Source of the DNA: Nocardioides mangrovicus
Lineage (GTDB): Bacteria > Actinomycetota > Actinomycetes > Propionibacteriales > Nocardioidaceae
Direction of reading: 5' to 3'
Assembly: GCF_003674065.1 (NCBI RefSeq)
Contig: NZ_RDBE01000001.1
Span: forward strand, 395,614 to 459,613
DNA length: 64,000 bases
The notes beneath the pieces are model-generated. The model was not told the DNA's origin. It saw nothing but the letters and a program-made list of their open reading frames with translations, and searched no databases. Shown piece after piece: positions 1 through 10,079 of this stretch. The position numbers and the translations under genes are program-made. How positions within the stretch are numbered: position 1 is the stretch's first letter; each line of letters begins with the position of its first letter.

Positions 1-348
1 TCGGGAGGCAACCGCCCGGTTCGCCCGGATGTGGGCGGTGGCGCGGCCGCACCGCTGTGAGCCGTCCAGGCCGACGCTGCCCCTCGATCGCCGAAGGCAG
101 CCACCCGCCCTCCCGCCGCCCAGCACTTAACCCCACCGTCATGCGCCAGCCAGCGTGTCGTCGTCATCTGCGCCACGGCTGAGTCGTACGTTCACGGAGT
201 CGGGCGGTGGGGAAGCCGGTCGACCCGGGAGGCAGCTTCGTGGCTTTCACGATCGCACACCGCCCGGTCCGTGCGCCCCGCTCGCGGGGCCTGATCCGGA
301 CCGGGACGCGACGCTCGCGCGTGTGCCCGGTCGAACAGGGGATGAGCA
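1..348. other. Region upstream of phoH, no convincing gene
   Basis: I see no supportable gene here. A frame open from base 1 to a TGA at 58-60 could be the last 19 codons of an upstream gene, but it is too short to assign. The stretch from about 125 to 340 contains short inverted repeats, the clearest being a 6-bp stem with a CTCG loop at 275-290. It could be a transcribed leader of phoH. The bases before the phoH GTG contain AGGGG, a usable ribosome site. Overlapping short open frames on both strands look like GC-driven shadows. Confidence 0.4.
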
Positions 349-1704
349 GTGACCGCGTCGCCGAAGGTCCAGAGCACGACCGCCCGTAGGTCTCCTCACG
401 AGCTGGGGAGCCGCCGTACCTACGTCCTCGACACCAGCGTCCTGCTGGCCGATCCGGGTGCGATCAACCGTTTCGAGGAGCACGAGGTGGTGCTTCCGGT
501 GGTGGTCATCACCGAGTTGGAGGGCAAACGCCACCACCCCGAGCTCGGCTACTTCGCCCGCACGGCCCTGCGGCTGCTCGACGAGCTGCGGATCACCTAC
601 GGCCGCCTCGACGAGCCGGTGGCCGTCGGCGAGGTGGGCGGCACGGTGCGCGTCGAGCTGAACCACACCGACGCCACGACGCTGCCCTCGGGGTTCCGGC
701 TCGGCGACAACGACACCCGGATCCTGGCCGTGGCCACCAACCTGGCCAACGAGGGCTACGCGGTGACGCTGGTCTCCAAGGACCTGCCGATGCGGATCAA
801 GGCCTCGGCCGTCGGGCTCGACGCCGAGGAGTACCGCGCCGAGCTGGCCCACGAGTCCGAGACCGGCTGGACCGGGATGGCCGAGATGGAGGTCGGTGGC
901 ACCGACCTCGACGTCCTCTACGACGAGGGCGCGACCGACCTCGACGCGGCCCGCGACCTGCCCTGCCACACCGGGCTGGTGCTCCTCTCCGAGCGCGGCA
1001 GCGCGCTGGGGCGGGTCGGGCCCAACAAGCGCGTGCACCTGGTCCGCGGCGACCGCGAGGCCTTCGGGATCCACGGCCGCAGCGCGGAGCAGCGCGTCGC
1101 CCTGGAGCTGCTGCTCGACCCGGAGGTCGGCATCGTCTCCCTCGGCGGGCGCGCCGGCACCGGCAAGTCGGCCATGGCGCTGTGCGCCGGTCTGGAGGCG
1201 GTGCTCGAGCGGGGCCAGCACAAGAAGGTCGTGGTGTTCCGCCCGCTGTTCGCCGTCGGCGGGCAGGAGCTGGGCTACCTGCCCGGCAGCGAGTCGGAGA
1301 AGATGTCGCCCTGGGCGCAGGCCGTCTTCGACACGCTGGGGGCGCTGGCCGGGCCCGACCTCATCGACGAGGTGCTCGAGCGCGGCATGCTCGAGGTGCT
1401 TCCGCTGACCCACATCCGCGGCCGCTCGCTGCACGACGCGTTCGTCATCGTCGACGAGGCGCAGTCGCTCGAGCGCAATGTGCTGCTGACCGTGCTGTCG
1501 CGGATCGGCAGCAACTCCAAGGTCGTGCTCACCCACGACGTGGCCCAGCGCGACAACCTGCGCGTGGGCCGTCACGACGGCGTCGTCGCGGTGGTGGAGA
1601 AGCTCAAGGGCCATCCGTTGTTCGCCCACGTCACGTTGACCCGCTCCGAGCGCTCACCGATCGCCGCCCTGGTCACCGAGATGCTGGAGAACGTGACCTT
1701 GTGA
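349..1704 (+). CDS. phoH: PhoH2-type protein: PIN domain fused to PhoH ATPase
   Basis: This 451-aa protein joins an N-terminal PIN ribonuclease-like domain (about residues 22-150, opening with [12 protein letters not shown] and carrying acidic residues at D28 and in the GDNDTRIL stretch) to a C-terminal PhoH P-loop ATPase. The Walker A motif GRAGTGKS is at 267-274 and Walker B VIVDEAQ at 366-372. PIN-PhoH fusions (PhoH2 family) are reported as RNA helicase/RNases acting on RNA in the cytoplasm. The GTG start is supported by AGGGG a few bases upstream. A strong hairpin follows the stop, so it is probably monocistronic. In M. tuberculosis phoH2 also lies near fum and glpX, so this belongs to the conserved backbone. 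Confidence 0.93.
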   Translation: MTASPKVQSTTARRSPHELGSRRTYVLDTSVLLADPGAINRFEEHEVVLPVVVITELEGKRHHPELGYFARTALRLLDELRITYGRLDEPVAVGEVGGTVRVELNHTDATTLPSGFRLGDNDTRILAVATNLANEGYAVTLVSKDLPMRIKASAVGLDAEEYRAELAHESETGWTGMAEMEVGGTDLDVLYDEGATDLDAARDLPCHTGLVLLSERGSALGRVGPNKRVHLVRGDREAFGIHGRSAEQRVALELLLDPEVGIVSLGGRAGTGKSAMALCAGLEAVLERGQHKKVVVFRPLFAVGGQELGYLPGSESEKMSPWAQAVFDTLGALAGPDLIDEVLERGMLEVLPLTHIRGRSLHDAFVIVDEAQSLERNVLLTVLSRIGSNSKVVLTHDVAQRDNLRVGRHDGVVAVVEKLKGHPLFAHVTLTRSERSPIAALVTEMLENVTL

Positions 1705-1726
1705 ATCGACCCGGGCTGGGGTCGAT
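1705..1726 (+). terminator. Hairpin after phoH
   Basis: An 8-bp perfect stem (ATCGACCC pairing with GGGTCGAT) with a 6-nt loop GGGCTG starts right behind the phoH stop. It is followed by a modestly T-rich stretch (ATGTTCCTTGTG) rather than a clean T run. The position and stem strength suggest transcription ends here, as is usual for weak-tailed actinobacterial terminators. Confidence 0.6.
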
Positions 1727-1889
1727 GTTCCTTGTGTGACTGATGGTTCTGGCGGGATCAGATAATCCCGGCAGTTCGGCCGTTCGAGTTGCACGGCCCC
1801 AGCCCGGTTCGACATGGTGGGGCGAACTTCGGCGCGTGACGACGCGTCGTGACGGCCCCCGACGTCGACGAAGTCTGTGAGATCTGCTG

Positions 1890-2558
1890 GTGCCCCCACG
1901 TACGAACTACGTCCCGAGACATCGAGACGTACCGGCCCCGTCCGCCCTGCGGACCGGCGTGCGCTCCGCTCTGCTCACCGGCGGCGTCGCCACCGTCGCG
2001 ACCGGCATCTCGGTCTCCGGAGGGGTGCTGTCCACGGCGTCGCCGACCGCGGCACCGGCCGTCGCGGGCGATCTGGTCGACGCCAACCCCAGCCACGTCT
2101 CCCACAACGCGGCTCACGCGGCCACCGCGCTCTCCGATCGCAGCTCGGGCGTCTCGCGGTCCTCCGGCGACCGCCGCGCCGAGGCCGACCGCCTCAAGCA
2201 GGCCGCCCTGTCCAACGCCGGCGGCGTGGCCCGCACCTCGGTGGAGAAGATCAACTCCGAGGACCCTCGCGAACTGGCGCGGGCCCTGATGCCCGAGTAC
2301 GGCCTGAAGACCTCGGAGTTCGGTTGCCTGGACCGCATCTGGACCCAGGAGTCGAAGTGGAACGTCCACGCCGACAACCCCAGCTCCTCGGCCTACGGCA
2401 TCCCCCAGGCGCTGCCCGGCTCCAAGATGGCCTCGGCCGGCCCCGACTGGGCCAACAGCGCCGAGACCCAGATCCGCTGGGGTCTGGGCTACATCCAGCA
2501 GCGCTACGGCTCGGCCTGCTCCGCGTGGGGCTTCAAGGCCGGGCACGGCTGGTACTGA
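1890..2558 (+). CDS. Secreted lytic-transglycosylase-like protein
   Basis: This 222-aa protein has an N-terminal arginine-containing segment followed by a hydrophobic stretch (about residues 22-50) consistent with an export signal. A low-complexity linker follows, then a C-terminal domain of about 85 residues resembling the SLT/aggregation-promoting-factor transglycosylase fold. IWTQESKW includes E154, the likely catalytic glutamate. SAYGIPQALPGSKM and the final GYIQQRYGSACSAWGFKAGHGWY are typical of this group. It probably cleaves peptidoglycan glycan strands outside the membrane. The GTG at 1890 lacks a strong ribosome site; an overlapping long frame starting at 1877 is rejected as a shadow. 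Confidence 0.85.
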   Translation: MPPRTNYVPRHRDVPAPSALRTGVRSALLTGGVATVATGISVSGGVLSTASPTAAPAVAGDLVDANPSHVSHNAAHAATALSDRSSGVSRSSGDRRAEADRLKQAALSNAGGVARTSVEKINSEDPRELARALMPEYGLKTSEFGCLDRIWTQESKWNVHADNPSSSAYGIPQALPGSKMASAGPDWANSAETQIRWGLGYIQQRYGSACSAWGFKAGHGWY

Positions 2559-2664
2559 GCGCGGTCCCCAGCCCCGCCATTGCGGCACGGCGTTCCGTAA
2601 CGACGTTTCCCACTATTTCGTCGTAAACCGGGCATAACGCGCAAGAATTCGACACACTGTCGCT

Positions 2665-4662
2665 ATGACGATGGTGGAGCTGCCGTCTCGGATGTGGGGC
2701 GGCCTGGTGGCACTGCGCATCGCCTCCAGCGTCTCGTGCCTGCTCTACCTGGTGCTGGCCGTCGTGGACCTGGTCTCACACACCCACCCGCACGTGGCCG
2801 TGACCGCGGCGTTCAGCGTCGCCAGCGGGCTGGTGTGCGGGGTGGTCTCACGGATCGCCGATCGCGTGGAGGACCCGCGGACCGTCGAGCTGTTGCTCGT
2901 CGTGCTGTGCCTGGTACCCCTGGCCGACGTCCTGGCCGGGATCGCGGTGCTGCACGACATCACGATCACCTCCCTGCTCAACGTGACCTTCCTGGTCTTC
3001 GGAGTGCTGACCGTGCGCTGGCAGGTGCTCGGCGCGTTGCTCCTCGGCGGTGGGATGCTCTGGCTCCTGGAGGTCCACCTCCTCGGCTTCCCGGCCGACG
3101 ACGTGCGCGGCCACGTCCAGCAGCTGCTGCTGCGCATGGTCCTCTCATGCGTCGTCTTCAAGATCCGCGACCGGCTCGACCAGGAGCTGACCCGTACCGG
3201 GGAGGCGCTGGACGAGCAGGCGCTGGCGCTCTCGCGGACCCGTGAGCTGCACGGGCGCGAGCTGAGCCGCTTCCGCTCGATGTTCCACAGCAGCCCGGTC
3301 GGCATCTTCGTCAGCGACATGGACGGCGTCATCCTCGACGCCAACGAGGCCACCGGTCGGATCCTGGGCGTTCCGCGCGAGCAGCTGATCGGCACGCTGG
3401 CCGAGGGCTACGTGCATCCCGACGAGCGGCTGAGCGCCGAGATGGTGCGCAAGCGGCGCGCGCACATGCACCTGAGCGGTCCGATCAGCGCGGAGCGCCG
3501 GGTCGTGCGTGGCGACGGCACCGAGATCACCCTCAACCTCTGGGCCACCGCGATCACCGGACCCGAGGGCGAGGCGTGGGTGCTCTCCCACGTCGACGAC
3601 GTCACCTCACGCAAGGTGATGGAGCGCGACCTGATCCGCTCCCGCGACGGGCTGCGCGCCGTCGCCGACATCTCCTCGGCCTCCCAACGCGGCCTGGATC
3701 CGAGGCCGGTGGCCGTCGCTCACCTGGAGCGGCTGGCCGGGGCCGTCCACGTCTCGATCGCCGAACCCCTCGACGACCAGACGCTCGTCATCACCGGCTG
3801 CACCAAGCCCGAGCTCCGCGGCGTCCAGGTGGACCTCACCGAGCAGTCGGTCTCGGGCGACGTGTGGCGCAGCGGGAAGCCGATGTTCATCGCCGACGCG
3901 CCGCACGACCCCCGGGTCAATCCTGCGCTGCTCGGCCTGGTGGACCTGACCAGCATGATGTGGCAGCCGGTGGGCGAGGCGGACAGCCGGGTCGCGTTGG
4001 TGACCATCGGCTGGCCGCAGAACGTGGCCACGGTCGGCGCCATCGAGCGCGACGCGGTGCGTACCGTCGCCGCCGAGCTGGGCAGCGCCCTGGTGGCCGA
4101 ACGGCTACGGCGCCAGCTGGAGGAGCGGTCGCGGGTCGACCCGCTCACCGGGCTGATGAACCGCCGCGGCTGGGACCACAGTGTCGCCGACATGCTCGCC
4201 CAGAGCCGCCGCACGGGCTCTCCCTTCGTGCTGGCCGTGGCCGACCTGGACCACTTCAAGCAGTTCAACGACGAGTTCGGGCACCTCGAGGGCGACATCC
4301 TGCTCTCGGGCTTCGCCGCCGCCGCCAACGCCACCGTGCGCGACGTCGACGTGATGGCGCGCTGGGGTGGTGAGGAGTTCGCGATCGCCCTGCGCGACTG
4401 CGACCTCTCCGACGCCCGGCCGGTGCTCGAGCGCATCCGCGCCGCCGTTCCCGCCGGTCGCACGTGCTCCATCGGGTTCGCGACCATCCGCCCGGGTGAA
4501 TCGGTCGAGGAGTGCATGCGGCGCGCCGACGAGGCGCTCTACCGCGCCAAGAGCATGGGCCGCGACCGGATCGAGTACTCCCACGACGACGCCGGGGCGT
4601 CGGCCCAGACGGCACGGCCGGGGCGTACGGGGCGTACGGGCCGGCTCTCCGACCGCACCTAG
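2665..4662 (+). CDS. Membrane diguanylate cyclase with PAS and GAF domains
   Basis: A 665-aa protein. Residues about 1-165 are hydrophobic with several membrane segments. A PAS domain covers about 205-320 ([19 protein letters not shown]), a GAF-like domain about 325-475, and a GGDEF domain about 485-650 beginning [10 protein letters not shown]. The active-site motif is GGEEF (568-572), a permitted variant for active cyclases. An RxxD product-inhibition site (R559-D562) lies exactly five residues upstream. It should therefore make cyclic di-GMP from GTP and be feedback inhibited. The C-terminal tail encodes a short RTGRTG repeat from a 9-bp tandem duplication. The stop overlaps the fumC stop within a CTAG. 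Confidence 0.9.
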   Translation: MTMVELPSRMWGGLVALRIASSVSCLLYLVLAVVDLVSHTHPHVAVTAAFSVASGLVCGVVSRIADRVEDPRTVELLLVVLCLVPLADVLAGIAVLHDITITSLLNVTFLVFGVLTVRWQVLGALLLGGGMLWLLEVHLLGFPADDVRGHVQQLLLRMVLSCVVFKIRDRLDQELTRTGEALDEQALALSRTRELHGRELSRFRSMFHSSPVGIFVSDMDGVILDANEATGRILGVPREQLIGTLAEGYVHPDERLSAEMVRKRRAHMHLSGPISAERRVVRGDGTEITLNLWATAITGPEGEAWVLSHVDDVTSRKVMERDLIRSRDGLRAVADISSASQRGLDPRPVAVAHLERLAGAVHVSIAEPLDDQTLVITGCTKPELRGVQVDLTEQSVSGDVWRSGKPMFIADAPHDPRVNPALLGLVDLTSMMWQPVGEADSRVALVTIGWPQNVATVGAIERDAVRTVAAELGSALVAERLRRQLEERSRVDPLTGLMNRRGWDHSVADMLAQSRRTGSPFVLAVADLDHFKQFNDEFGHLEGDILLSGFAAAANATVRDVDVMARWGGEEFAIALRDCDLSDARPVLERIRAAVPAGRTCSIGFATIRPGESVEECMRRADEALYRAKSMGRDRIEYSHDDAGASAQTARPGRTGRTGRLSDRT

Positions 4663-6059
4663 GAGCGGGTCATGCTCCGGACGTCCAGGGCGGCGTCGAG
4701 CTGCTCCTCGGTGAGGTCGCCGCGCTCGAGGTGGCCCAGGGCGATGACGGTCTCGCGGATCGTCTGGTTGTTCGCCAACGCGGTCTTGGCGACCTTGGCG
4801 GCGGCCTCGTAGCCGATGTACTTGTTGAGCGGCGTCACGATCGACGGCGAGGACTCGGCGTAGGCGCGCATCCGCTCGGTATTGGCCGTGATGCCGTCGA
4901 TGCAGCGCGTCGCGAGCGTGCGCGAGGCGGCCGCGAGCAGCCGGATCGACTCCAGCAGGTTGCGGGCGATGACCGGCAGCTGCACGTTGAGCTCGAAGAA
5001 GCCGCTGGCTCCGGCGGTGGTGACCGCGACGTCGTTGCCGATGACCTGCGAGCAGACCATCAGCGTCGCCTCGGGCAGCACGGGGTTCACCTTGCCGGGC
5101 ATGATGCTCGAGCCCGGCTGCAGGTCGGGCAGCGCGATCTCGCCCAGGCCGGCCGTGGGGCCGCTGCCCATCCAGCGCAGGTCGTTGCAGACCTTGACCA
5201 GGCCGACGGCGATGGTGCGGAGCTGGCCGGAGAGCTCGACCAGCCCGTCCTGGCTGCCCTGGGCCTCGAAGTGGTTGCGCGCCTCGGTGAAGGCGAGCCC
5301 GGTGTCCTCCGCGAGCACGGCGATGGCCTTCTCGGCGAACCCGTCGGGGGTGTTGATGCCGGTGCCGACGGCGGTGCCGCCCAGTGGCAGCTCGAGCACG
5401 CGGGGGAGCGTGGCCTGCAGCCGCTCGACGCCCATTCGGACGATGGCGGCGTAGCCGCCGAACTCCTGGCCCAGCGTGACCGGCGTGGCGTCCATCAGGT
5501 GGGTACGGCCGGACTTGACCTGGTCGGCGAACTCGGTCGCCTTGGCCTCCAGGGAGCTGGCCAGCACCTCGAGAGAGGGCAGCAGGTCGTCGCTGGTCGA
5601 CACCGCGGCCGCGACGTGGATCGAGGTCGGGAAGGTGTCGTTGGAGGACTGGCTGGCGTTGACGTCGTCGTTGGGGTGCAGCTCGGTGCCGGCGTGGGTG
5701 GCCAGGGTGGCCAGCACCTCGTTCATGTTCATGTTCGACGACGTGCCCGACCCGGTCTGGAAGACGTCGATCGGGAACTCACCGAGGTGCTCGCCGGCGA
5801 CGATGGCGGCGGCCGCCTCGCGCACGGCCTGCGCCTGCTCGGGCTTGAGCACCTCCAGCTGCTCGTTGGCGGTGGCGGCGGCGGCCTTCACGCGCGCCAT
5901 GGCCTTGATCAGCGACGGTTCGATGGGGGTGCCGCTGATGGGGAAGTTCTCCACCGCCCGCTGGGTCTGGGCGCGCCACAGCGCGGCCTTCGGCACCTGC
6001 ACCTCGCCCATCGAGTCGTGCTCGATGCGGAACTCGTCGCTGTCCTGGGGTGAGGTCAT
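4659..6059 (-). CDS. fumC: Class II fumarate hydratase
   Basis: This 466-aa protein has the full length of the FumC family and hydrates fumarate to L-malate in the TCA cycle. The signature [11 protein letters not shown] is at 316-326, with the mobile serine loop. GRTHLMDA holds the conserved histidine H187, and [14 protein letters not shown] supplies substrate-binding residues. The ATG is chosen because the protein starts like known FumC proteins. It lies 3 nt behind the spermidine-synthase-like gene and is probably co-transcribed with it. The stop codon shares a CTAG with the convergent cyclase gene. Identity is secure. Confidence 0.97.
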   Translation of the reverse strand: MTSPQDSDEFRIEHDSMGEVQVPKAALWRAQTQRAVENFPISGTPIEPSLIKAMARVKAAAATANEQLEVLKPEQAQAVREAAAAIVAGEHLGEFPIDVFQTGSGTSSNMNMNEVLATLATHAGTELHPNDDVNASQSSNDTFPTSIHVAAAVSTSDDLLPSLEVLASSLEAKATEFADQVKSGRTHLMDATPVTLGQEFGGYAAIVRMGVERLQATLPRVLELPLGGTAVGTGINTPDGFAEKAIAVLAEDTGLAFTEARNHFEAQGSQDGLVELSGQLRTIAVGLVKVCNDLRWMGSGPTAGLGEIALPDLQPGSSIMPGKVNPVLPEATLMVCSQVIGNDVAVTTAGASGFFELNVQLPVIARNLLESIRLLAAASRTLATRCIDGITANTERMRAYAESSPSIVTPLNKYIGYEAAAKVAKTALANNQTIRETVIALGHLERGDLTEEQLDAALDVRSMTRS

Positions 6060-6062
6060 GGC

Positions 6063-6737
6063 TCACACGGTAGTGCGCCCGCCGATGAGCCAGTACAGCT
6101 CCTCCCGCCCCTGCAGGTCCACAGGGTGCGCCGCGCTCGCTGCCTCGCCGAGCACCCTGCGCAGCGCCGCCTCCAGCTCGGGGGCGGGCGCAGCCGACCA
6201 GACCGCGACGGCGCCGCCCGGGCGCAGCATCGCGGCCACGGCGCCCAGGAACGGCTCCTCGTAGAGGGCCGCGTTGGCCTGGTGCACCAGGTTGGCGGGG
6301 CCGTTGTCGACGTCGAGGAGCAGCAGGTCGTAGGAGGCCGGACCGGCCTCGCGCACTGCCGCCGCGACGTCGGCCACGACGACGTCGAGCCGCTCGTCGG
6401 CCAGCACGGCCGGCCCGTGCGGGACCGTGCCCTGCCGCATCCACTCCACCAGCGTCGGCTCGATCTCGACCACGCAGCACCGGTGCACTCGCGGGTCGGC
6501 CAGCACCTCGCGGGCGGTGAAGCCCAGGCCCAGGCCGCCGACCATCACCCGGCGCGGGTCGGCGACGAGCGCGAGCGAGGCGGTGGCGAGCACGCGCTCG
6601 GTGCTGGTCTCGCGGGTGTCCATGACGAACAGGCCGTTGGCGCGCAGCTCGACCACAGCTCCGAGGGCGTCCTCCCGTTCGCGCAGCACCAGCTCTCCGC
6701 GCTCGGTCTCGACGCGCGCCAGCTCCCGACCAGGCAT
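6063..6737 (-). CDS. Spermidine-synthase-like methyltransferase-fold protein
   Basis: A 224-aa protein with the Rossmann fold of polyamine aminopropyltransferases. A glycine loop MVGGLGLGFTARE is followed by an acidic VVEIEP strand end and DLLLLDVDNGP. It is shorter than true spermidine synthases (about 280 aa) and lacks the usual N-terminal beta domain, so whether it transfers aminopropyl groups is open. Many actinobacterial proteins of this size are annotated only as spermidine-synthase-like. The ATG at 6737 follows GAGGGGAG, a good ribosome site. It is the first gene of a pair with fumC. The neighbouring polyamine-type transporter is suggestive but not proof of a shared role. Confidence 0.75.
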   Translation of the reverse strand: MPGRELARVETERGELVLREREDALGAVVELRANGLFVMDTRETSTERVLATASLALVADPRRVMVGGLGLGFTAREVLADPRVHRCCVVEIEPTLVEWMRQGTVPHGPAVLADERLDVVVADVAAAVREAGPASYDLLLLDVDNGPANLVHQANAALYEEPFLGAVAAMLRPGGAVAVWSAAPAPELEAALRRVLGEAASAAHPVDLQGREELYWLIGGRTTV

Positions 6738-6799
6738 GCTCCCCTCGATATCAGATCCCGCCGTGACACGAGCGCTCGACGAGCGCCCGGTGGTCGGGC

Positions 6800-7582
6800 C
6801 TACCGCCCCTTCCAGACCGGCGGGCGCTTCTCGGCGAAGGCGCGGAAGCCCTCCTGGTTGTCCTCGGAGCCGTAGAGGGCGTCGACGGTGGGCAGCTCGC
6901 GGCGGGTCACGCGGTCCAGCGTGGACTGGAAGTCGGCCCCCTCGGCGGCGCGCGCGGTCTCCTTGATGGCGGCGAAGACCAGCGGCGGGCCGGACTCCAG
7001 CAGCCGGGCGACCTCCCAGACGCGGGCGTACATCGCCTCGGCGTCGGGGAGCACCTGGTTGACCAGGCCCCAACGGTGGGCCTCGTCCGCCTCCATCCAG
7101 CGTCCGGTGAGCAGCAGCTCCATCGCCACGTGGTACGGCATCCGCTTGGGCAGCTTGATGGTGGCGGCGTCGGCCAGCGTGCCGGCGTTGATCTCCGGCA
7201 GTCCGAAGCGGACGTCGGCGACGGCGTAGATCAGGTCGCAGGAGAGCGCGAGCTCGAACCCGCCTCCCACGGCCATGCCCTCGACGGCGGCGATCACCGG
7301 CTTGTCGAGGCCCGGCAGCTCCTGCAGGCCGCCGAACCCGCCGACGCCGTAGTCGCCGTCGACCGCGTCGCCGGCCGCCGCGGCCTTGAGGTCGAAGCCG
7401 GCTGAGTAGAACTTCTCCCCGGCCGTGCGCATGATGCCGACGCGTAGGTCGGGGTCGTCGCGGAACGCCGCCCACGCCTCGCCCAGCAGCCGCGAGGTGG
7501 CGAGGTCGATGGCGTTGGCCTTCGGACGGTCGAGGGTGACCTCGTAGATGCCGCCATCGCGGCGCGTCGAGACGGGCTCCAT
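6800..7582 (-). CDS. caiD: CaiD-like crotonobetainyl-CoA hydratase (crotonase family)
   Basis: A 260-aa crotonase. Compared from memory with E. coli CaiD, shared stretches include LDRPKANAID, FRDDP-LRV, AGEKF-SAG-DLKAAA, LDKPVIAAV-G-A-GGGFELAL and the C-terminal FAEKR-PVWKGR. CaiD interconverts crotonobetainyl-CoA and carnitinyl-CoA. The oxyanion-hole segments SAGFDLKAA and GGGFELAL are intact. It is the last gene of the TetR-led operon; its ATG overlaps the acyl-CoA dehydrogenase stop by one base (TGATG), so translation is coupled. A generic enoyl-CoA hydratase role is the main alternative. Together with the Rieske gene, CaiD similarity is the best clue to the pathway substrate. Confidence 0.78.
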   Translation of the reverse strand: MEPVSTRRDGGIYEVTLDRPKANAIDLATSRLLGEAWAAFRDDPDLRVGIMRTAGEKFYSAGFDLKAAAAGDAVDGDYGVGGFGGLQELPGLDKPVIAAVEGMAVGGGFELALSCDLIYAVADVRFGLPEINAGTLADAATIKLPKRMPYHVAMELLLTGRWMEADEAHRWGLVNQVLPDAEAMYARVWEVARLLESGPPLVFAAIKETARAAEGADFQSTLDRVTRRELPTVDALYGSEDNQEGFRAFAEKRPPVWKGR

Positions 7583-8727
7583 CACGCGCCGAGCGGCCGC
7601 AGCAGCGAGCGGGAGATGATGTGCCGCTGGATCTCCGACGTGCCGTCCCAGATCCGCTCGATGCGGGCGTCGCGCCAGATCCGCTCCAGCGGCAGCTCGT
7701 CCATGAGACCCATGCCGCCGTGGATCTGGATCGCCTCGTCGGCCACCATCGCCAGCATCTCCGAGGCCTTGAGCTTGGCGGCGGCGATGTCGGCGTCGGT
7801 GCAGGTGCCCTGGTCGTACTTCCACGCCGCCTCGAGCGTCATCAGCTCGGCCGCCTTCAGCTCCACGCGCATGTCGGCCAGCTTGAACCCGATGCCCTGG
7901 AAGCGGCCGATCTTCTGCCCGAACTGCTCGCGCTCGGCGGCATGGCGCACCGCGAGGTCCAGCGCCCGCTCGGCGCGGCCGAGACAGCCGGCCGCCACCT
8001 GCAGCCGCGTCGAGCCGAGCCAGGTGCCGGCCAGGTCGAAGCCGGCGCCCTCCTCGCCCAGCAGCGAGTCGTCGGGCACCAGGCAGTCGAAGTCGAGGAT
8101 GGCGTTGGTGTAGCCGCGGTGGGAGACGTTGCGGTAGCCCTCGTGGACGACGACGCCGGGTGTGTCGAGGTCGATGAGGAACGACGAGATCGCCTTGCCG
8201 TCCTCGGTCTCGTCGCTGCGCGCGAACAAGATGACGAAGTCGGCCTCGTGCGCGTGGCTGATGAAGTGCTTGGTGCCCGTGATCCGCCAGCCGTCGCCCT
8301 CGCGCCGGGCCCGGGTGCGCATGCCCCGCAGGTCGGAGCCGGCGCCGGGCTCGGTCATCGCCAGACAGTCGCGCCGCTGGCCGCGCACGCTGGGGAGCAG
8401 GTAGCGCTCCCGCTGGGCTTCGGTGCCGGCGAGCATGATGTTCGAGGGCCGCCCGACCGCGGAGTGCAGCGCGTAGCCGGCCTTGCCCAGCTCCTTCTCG
8501 TAAAGCACCCAGGTGACCGTGTCGAGGCCGGCGCCGCCGACCTCCTCGGGCATGTTGGCGGCGTAGAGGCCGACGTCGATCGCCTTGCCGGCGATCTCGG
8601 CGGCCAGCTCGGGACGCAGCACGCCCGTGCGCTCGACCTCCTCCTCGTGCGGGTAGAGCTCCCGCTCGACGAAGGTCCGGGTCGTGGCGACGACCGCTCG
8701 CTGCTCCTCGGTGAGCCCGAAGTCCAT
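7582..8727 (-). CDS. Acyl-CoA dehydrogenase
   Basis: A 381-aa flavoprotein of standard family length. It shows the N-terminal MDFGLTEEQ, the FAD-binding signature CLAMTEPGAGSD, the C-terminal region REQFGQKIGRFQ, and IHGGMGLMDELPLERIWRDARIERIWDGTSEIQ near the end. It should oxidise an acyl-CoA to the 2-enoyl-CoA with FAD and pass electrons to ETF. Followed by a CaiD-like hydratase, it could form crotonobetainyl-CoA from a gamma-butyrobetainyl-CoA, or act on another amine-derived acyl-CoA. Its ATG overlaps the amine oxidase stop by one base and its own stop overlaps the next ATG likewise. Confidence 0.9.
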   Translation of the reverse strand: MDFGLTEEQRAVVATTRTFVERELYPHEEEVERTGVLRPELAAEIAGKAIDVGLYAANMPEEVGGAGLDTVTWVLYEKELGKAGYALHSAVGRPSNIMLAGTEAQRERYLLPSVRGQRRDCLAMTEPGAGSDLRGMRTRARREGDGWRITGTKHFISHAHEADFVILFARSDETEDGKAISSFLIDLDTPGVVVHEGYRNVSHRGYTNAILDFDCLVPDDSLLGEEGAGFDLAGTWLGSTRLQVAAGCLGRAERALDLAVRHAAEREQFGQKIGRFQGIGFKLADMRVELKAAELMTLEAAWKYDQGTCTDADIAAAKLKASEMLAMVADEAIQIHGGMGLMDELPLERIWRDARIERIWDGTSEIQRHIISRSLLRPLGA

Positions 8728-10037
8728 CAGTGCTGCTCTCCCCACAGTGCTCGTGCGGCCGCCCGCCCGGTGCGGACGGCCCCCTCCATGTAGCCGGCGA
8801 CCCACTGGTCGGAGCCGCAGACGTAGAACGGTGGCTCGTGCGTGCCGTGCAGCGGCCCGACAGCCTCGACGTCGCCGGGCCGCCACTGCGTGACGTAGCC
8901 CTGGGTCCACGGGTCGGTGCCCCACCAGCGAGTCCAGGTGCTCATCGGGGTCAGTGCCTGCGGACCGTAGAGGGCTGCGAGCTGGGCCAGTGCCTCGCGC
9001 TCGCGCGTGGCCGGGTCGGCCGCTGCGAACGCCGCGAACCGCTCGGGCGGCACCAGCGCCGAGAGCACACCGTCGCTCTGCGGCCAGGTGGAGCCCAGCA
9101 CGCCCTCGCTCTCGGCCAGCGCGTTCTGGCCGTGCTCGCGCCAAAACGGTGCGTCGTAGGCGGCGACGTACTTGGCGGCCCAGGCGTGACGCTGCCGGCG
9201 CAGCGAGGTCAACCGGGCGTCGCCGACGCCGGTGATCTCGAGGTCGCGGGCCGGACCGGCCGGCACGGCCAGCACCACGGCGTCGGCGGTGAGCACCTCG
9301 CCGGCCGCGGTGGTGACCCGACAGGTGGGGCCGACCTCGATGCGGGAGACCGGCGTGGCCAGGCGCAGGTCGCGCAGCCCGTCGGCCATCCGCAGGGCCA
9401 CGGTGGCCGAGCCCTCGGCGACCCGCTGGTTCTCCCACTCGCCGACGTCGTAGGACCCCGACCCGCCTCCCACCGCGATCTTGCGGGCGTAGGCGAACAT
9501 GCTCTGCCGCTCGATGGAGCCGTCGGCCAGGCTCAGGTGCACCAGCTCCATGGCCCGCACCACCGCCGGCGTGCCTCCGGCGGCGCGGACGAAGTCGCCG
9601 ACGCTCATCGCGTCGAGGCGGTGCAGGTCCGGGCACGACCAGGGGTCGTCGGGGTCGATGCCGGCCACCACCTTGCGCAGCGCCTCCTCGACGACGTCGT
9701 AGGAGGCGACGTCGTCGCCGCCGAACCACGCGGGCGGCTCCCCGACGTCCACGGACTCGGGAATCTGCCGGGTGATCTCGCCCGGCTCGGCCACGTAGCT
9801 GGGCACCATGGTCAGCCCGAGCTCGGCCACCAGACCCAGGTACGCGGTGTGCGCGTCGCCGACGACCTCGCCGCCGAGCTGCACCAGCCGGCCGTCGGGC
9901 AGCTCCACCTGCTCCACCCGCCCGCCGGGTCGCGGGCGTGCCTCGAGCACGGTCACGTCCGCCCCGCCGGCCTCGAGGTCGCGGGCGGCGCAGAGCCCCG
10001 CCAGGCCTGCCCCGACGACCAGGACGCCGGTGGTCAT
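8727..10037 (-). CDS. FAD-dependent amine oxidase
   Basis: A 436-aa flavin amine oxidase. The N-terminal dinucleotide fold VVGAGLAGL begins at residue 6 and is followed by VLEARPRPGGRV, the usual FAD ribose and pyrophosphate site. The C-terminal FAD motif includes FYVCGSDQWVAGYMEGAVRTGR. Family members oxidise primary or methylated amines to aldehydes or imines with release of hydrogen peroxide. It is in an operon with a polyamine/betaine-type importer and two acyl-CoA enzymes, so it probably oxidises the imported amine. Putrescine oxidase-like activity is an alternative to action on an N-methyl group. The substrate cannot be read from sequence. Confidence 0.87.
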   Translation of the reverse strand: MTTGVLVVGAGLAGLCAARDLEAGGADVTVLEARPRPGGRVEQVELPDGRLVQLGGEVVGDAHTAYLGLVAELGLTMVPSYVAEPGEITRQIPESVDVGEPPAWFGGDDVASYDVVEEALRKVVAGIDPDDPWSCPDLHRLDAMSVGDFVRAAGGTPAVVRAMELVHLSLADGSIERQSMFAYARKIAVGGGSGSYDVGEWENQRVAEGSATVALRMADGLRDLRLATPVSRIEVGPTCRVTTAAGEVLTADAVVLAVPAGPARDLEITGVGDARLTSLRRQRHAWAAKYVAAYDAPFWREHGQNALAESEGVLGSTWPQSDGVLSALVPPERFAAFAAADPATREREALAQLAALYGPQALTPMSTWTRWWGTDPWTQGYVTQWRPGDVEAVGPLHGTHEPPFYVCGSDQWVAGYMEGAVRTGRAAARALWGEQH

Positions 10038-10079
10038 CGCGCGGCCCCGCGAGCCCGCAGTCCCATCACCACAGCCCCC

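Noticed and set aside
125-348. Possible riboswitch (TPP- or c-di-AMP-like fragments such as CCTGATCCGG) upstream of phoH
   Set aside because: Isolated short matches only; the full set of conserved core elements of either class could not be found, and neither normally controls phoH.
247-1629. 460-codon minus-strand frame opposite phoH
   Set aside because: Antisense mirror of the phoH coding frame with low-complexity H/V/G/L/R-rich translation and no family features.
1877-2626. 249-codon frame overlapping the transglycosylase gene
   Set aside because: Arginine-rich, no domain, offset by one frame from a gene with a clear SLT-type end; a composition shadow.
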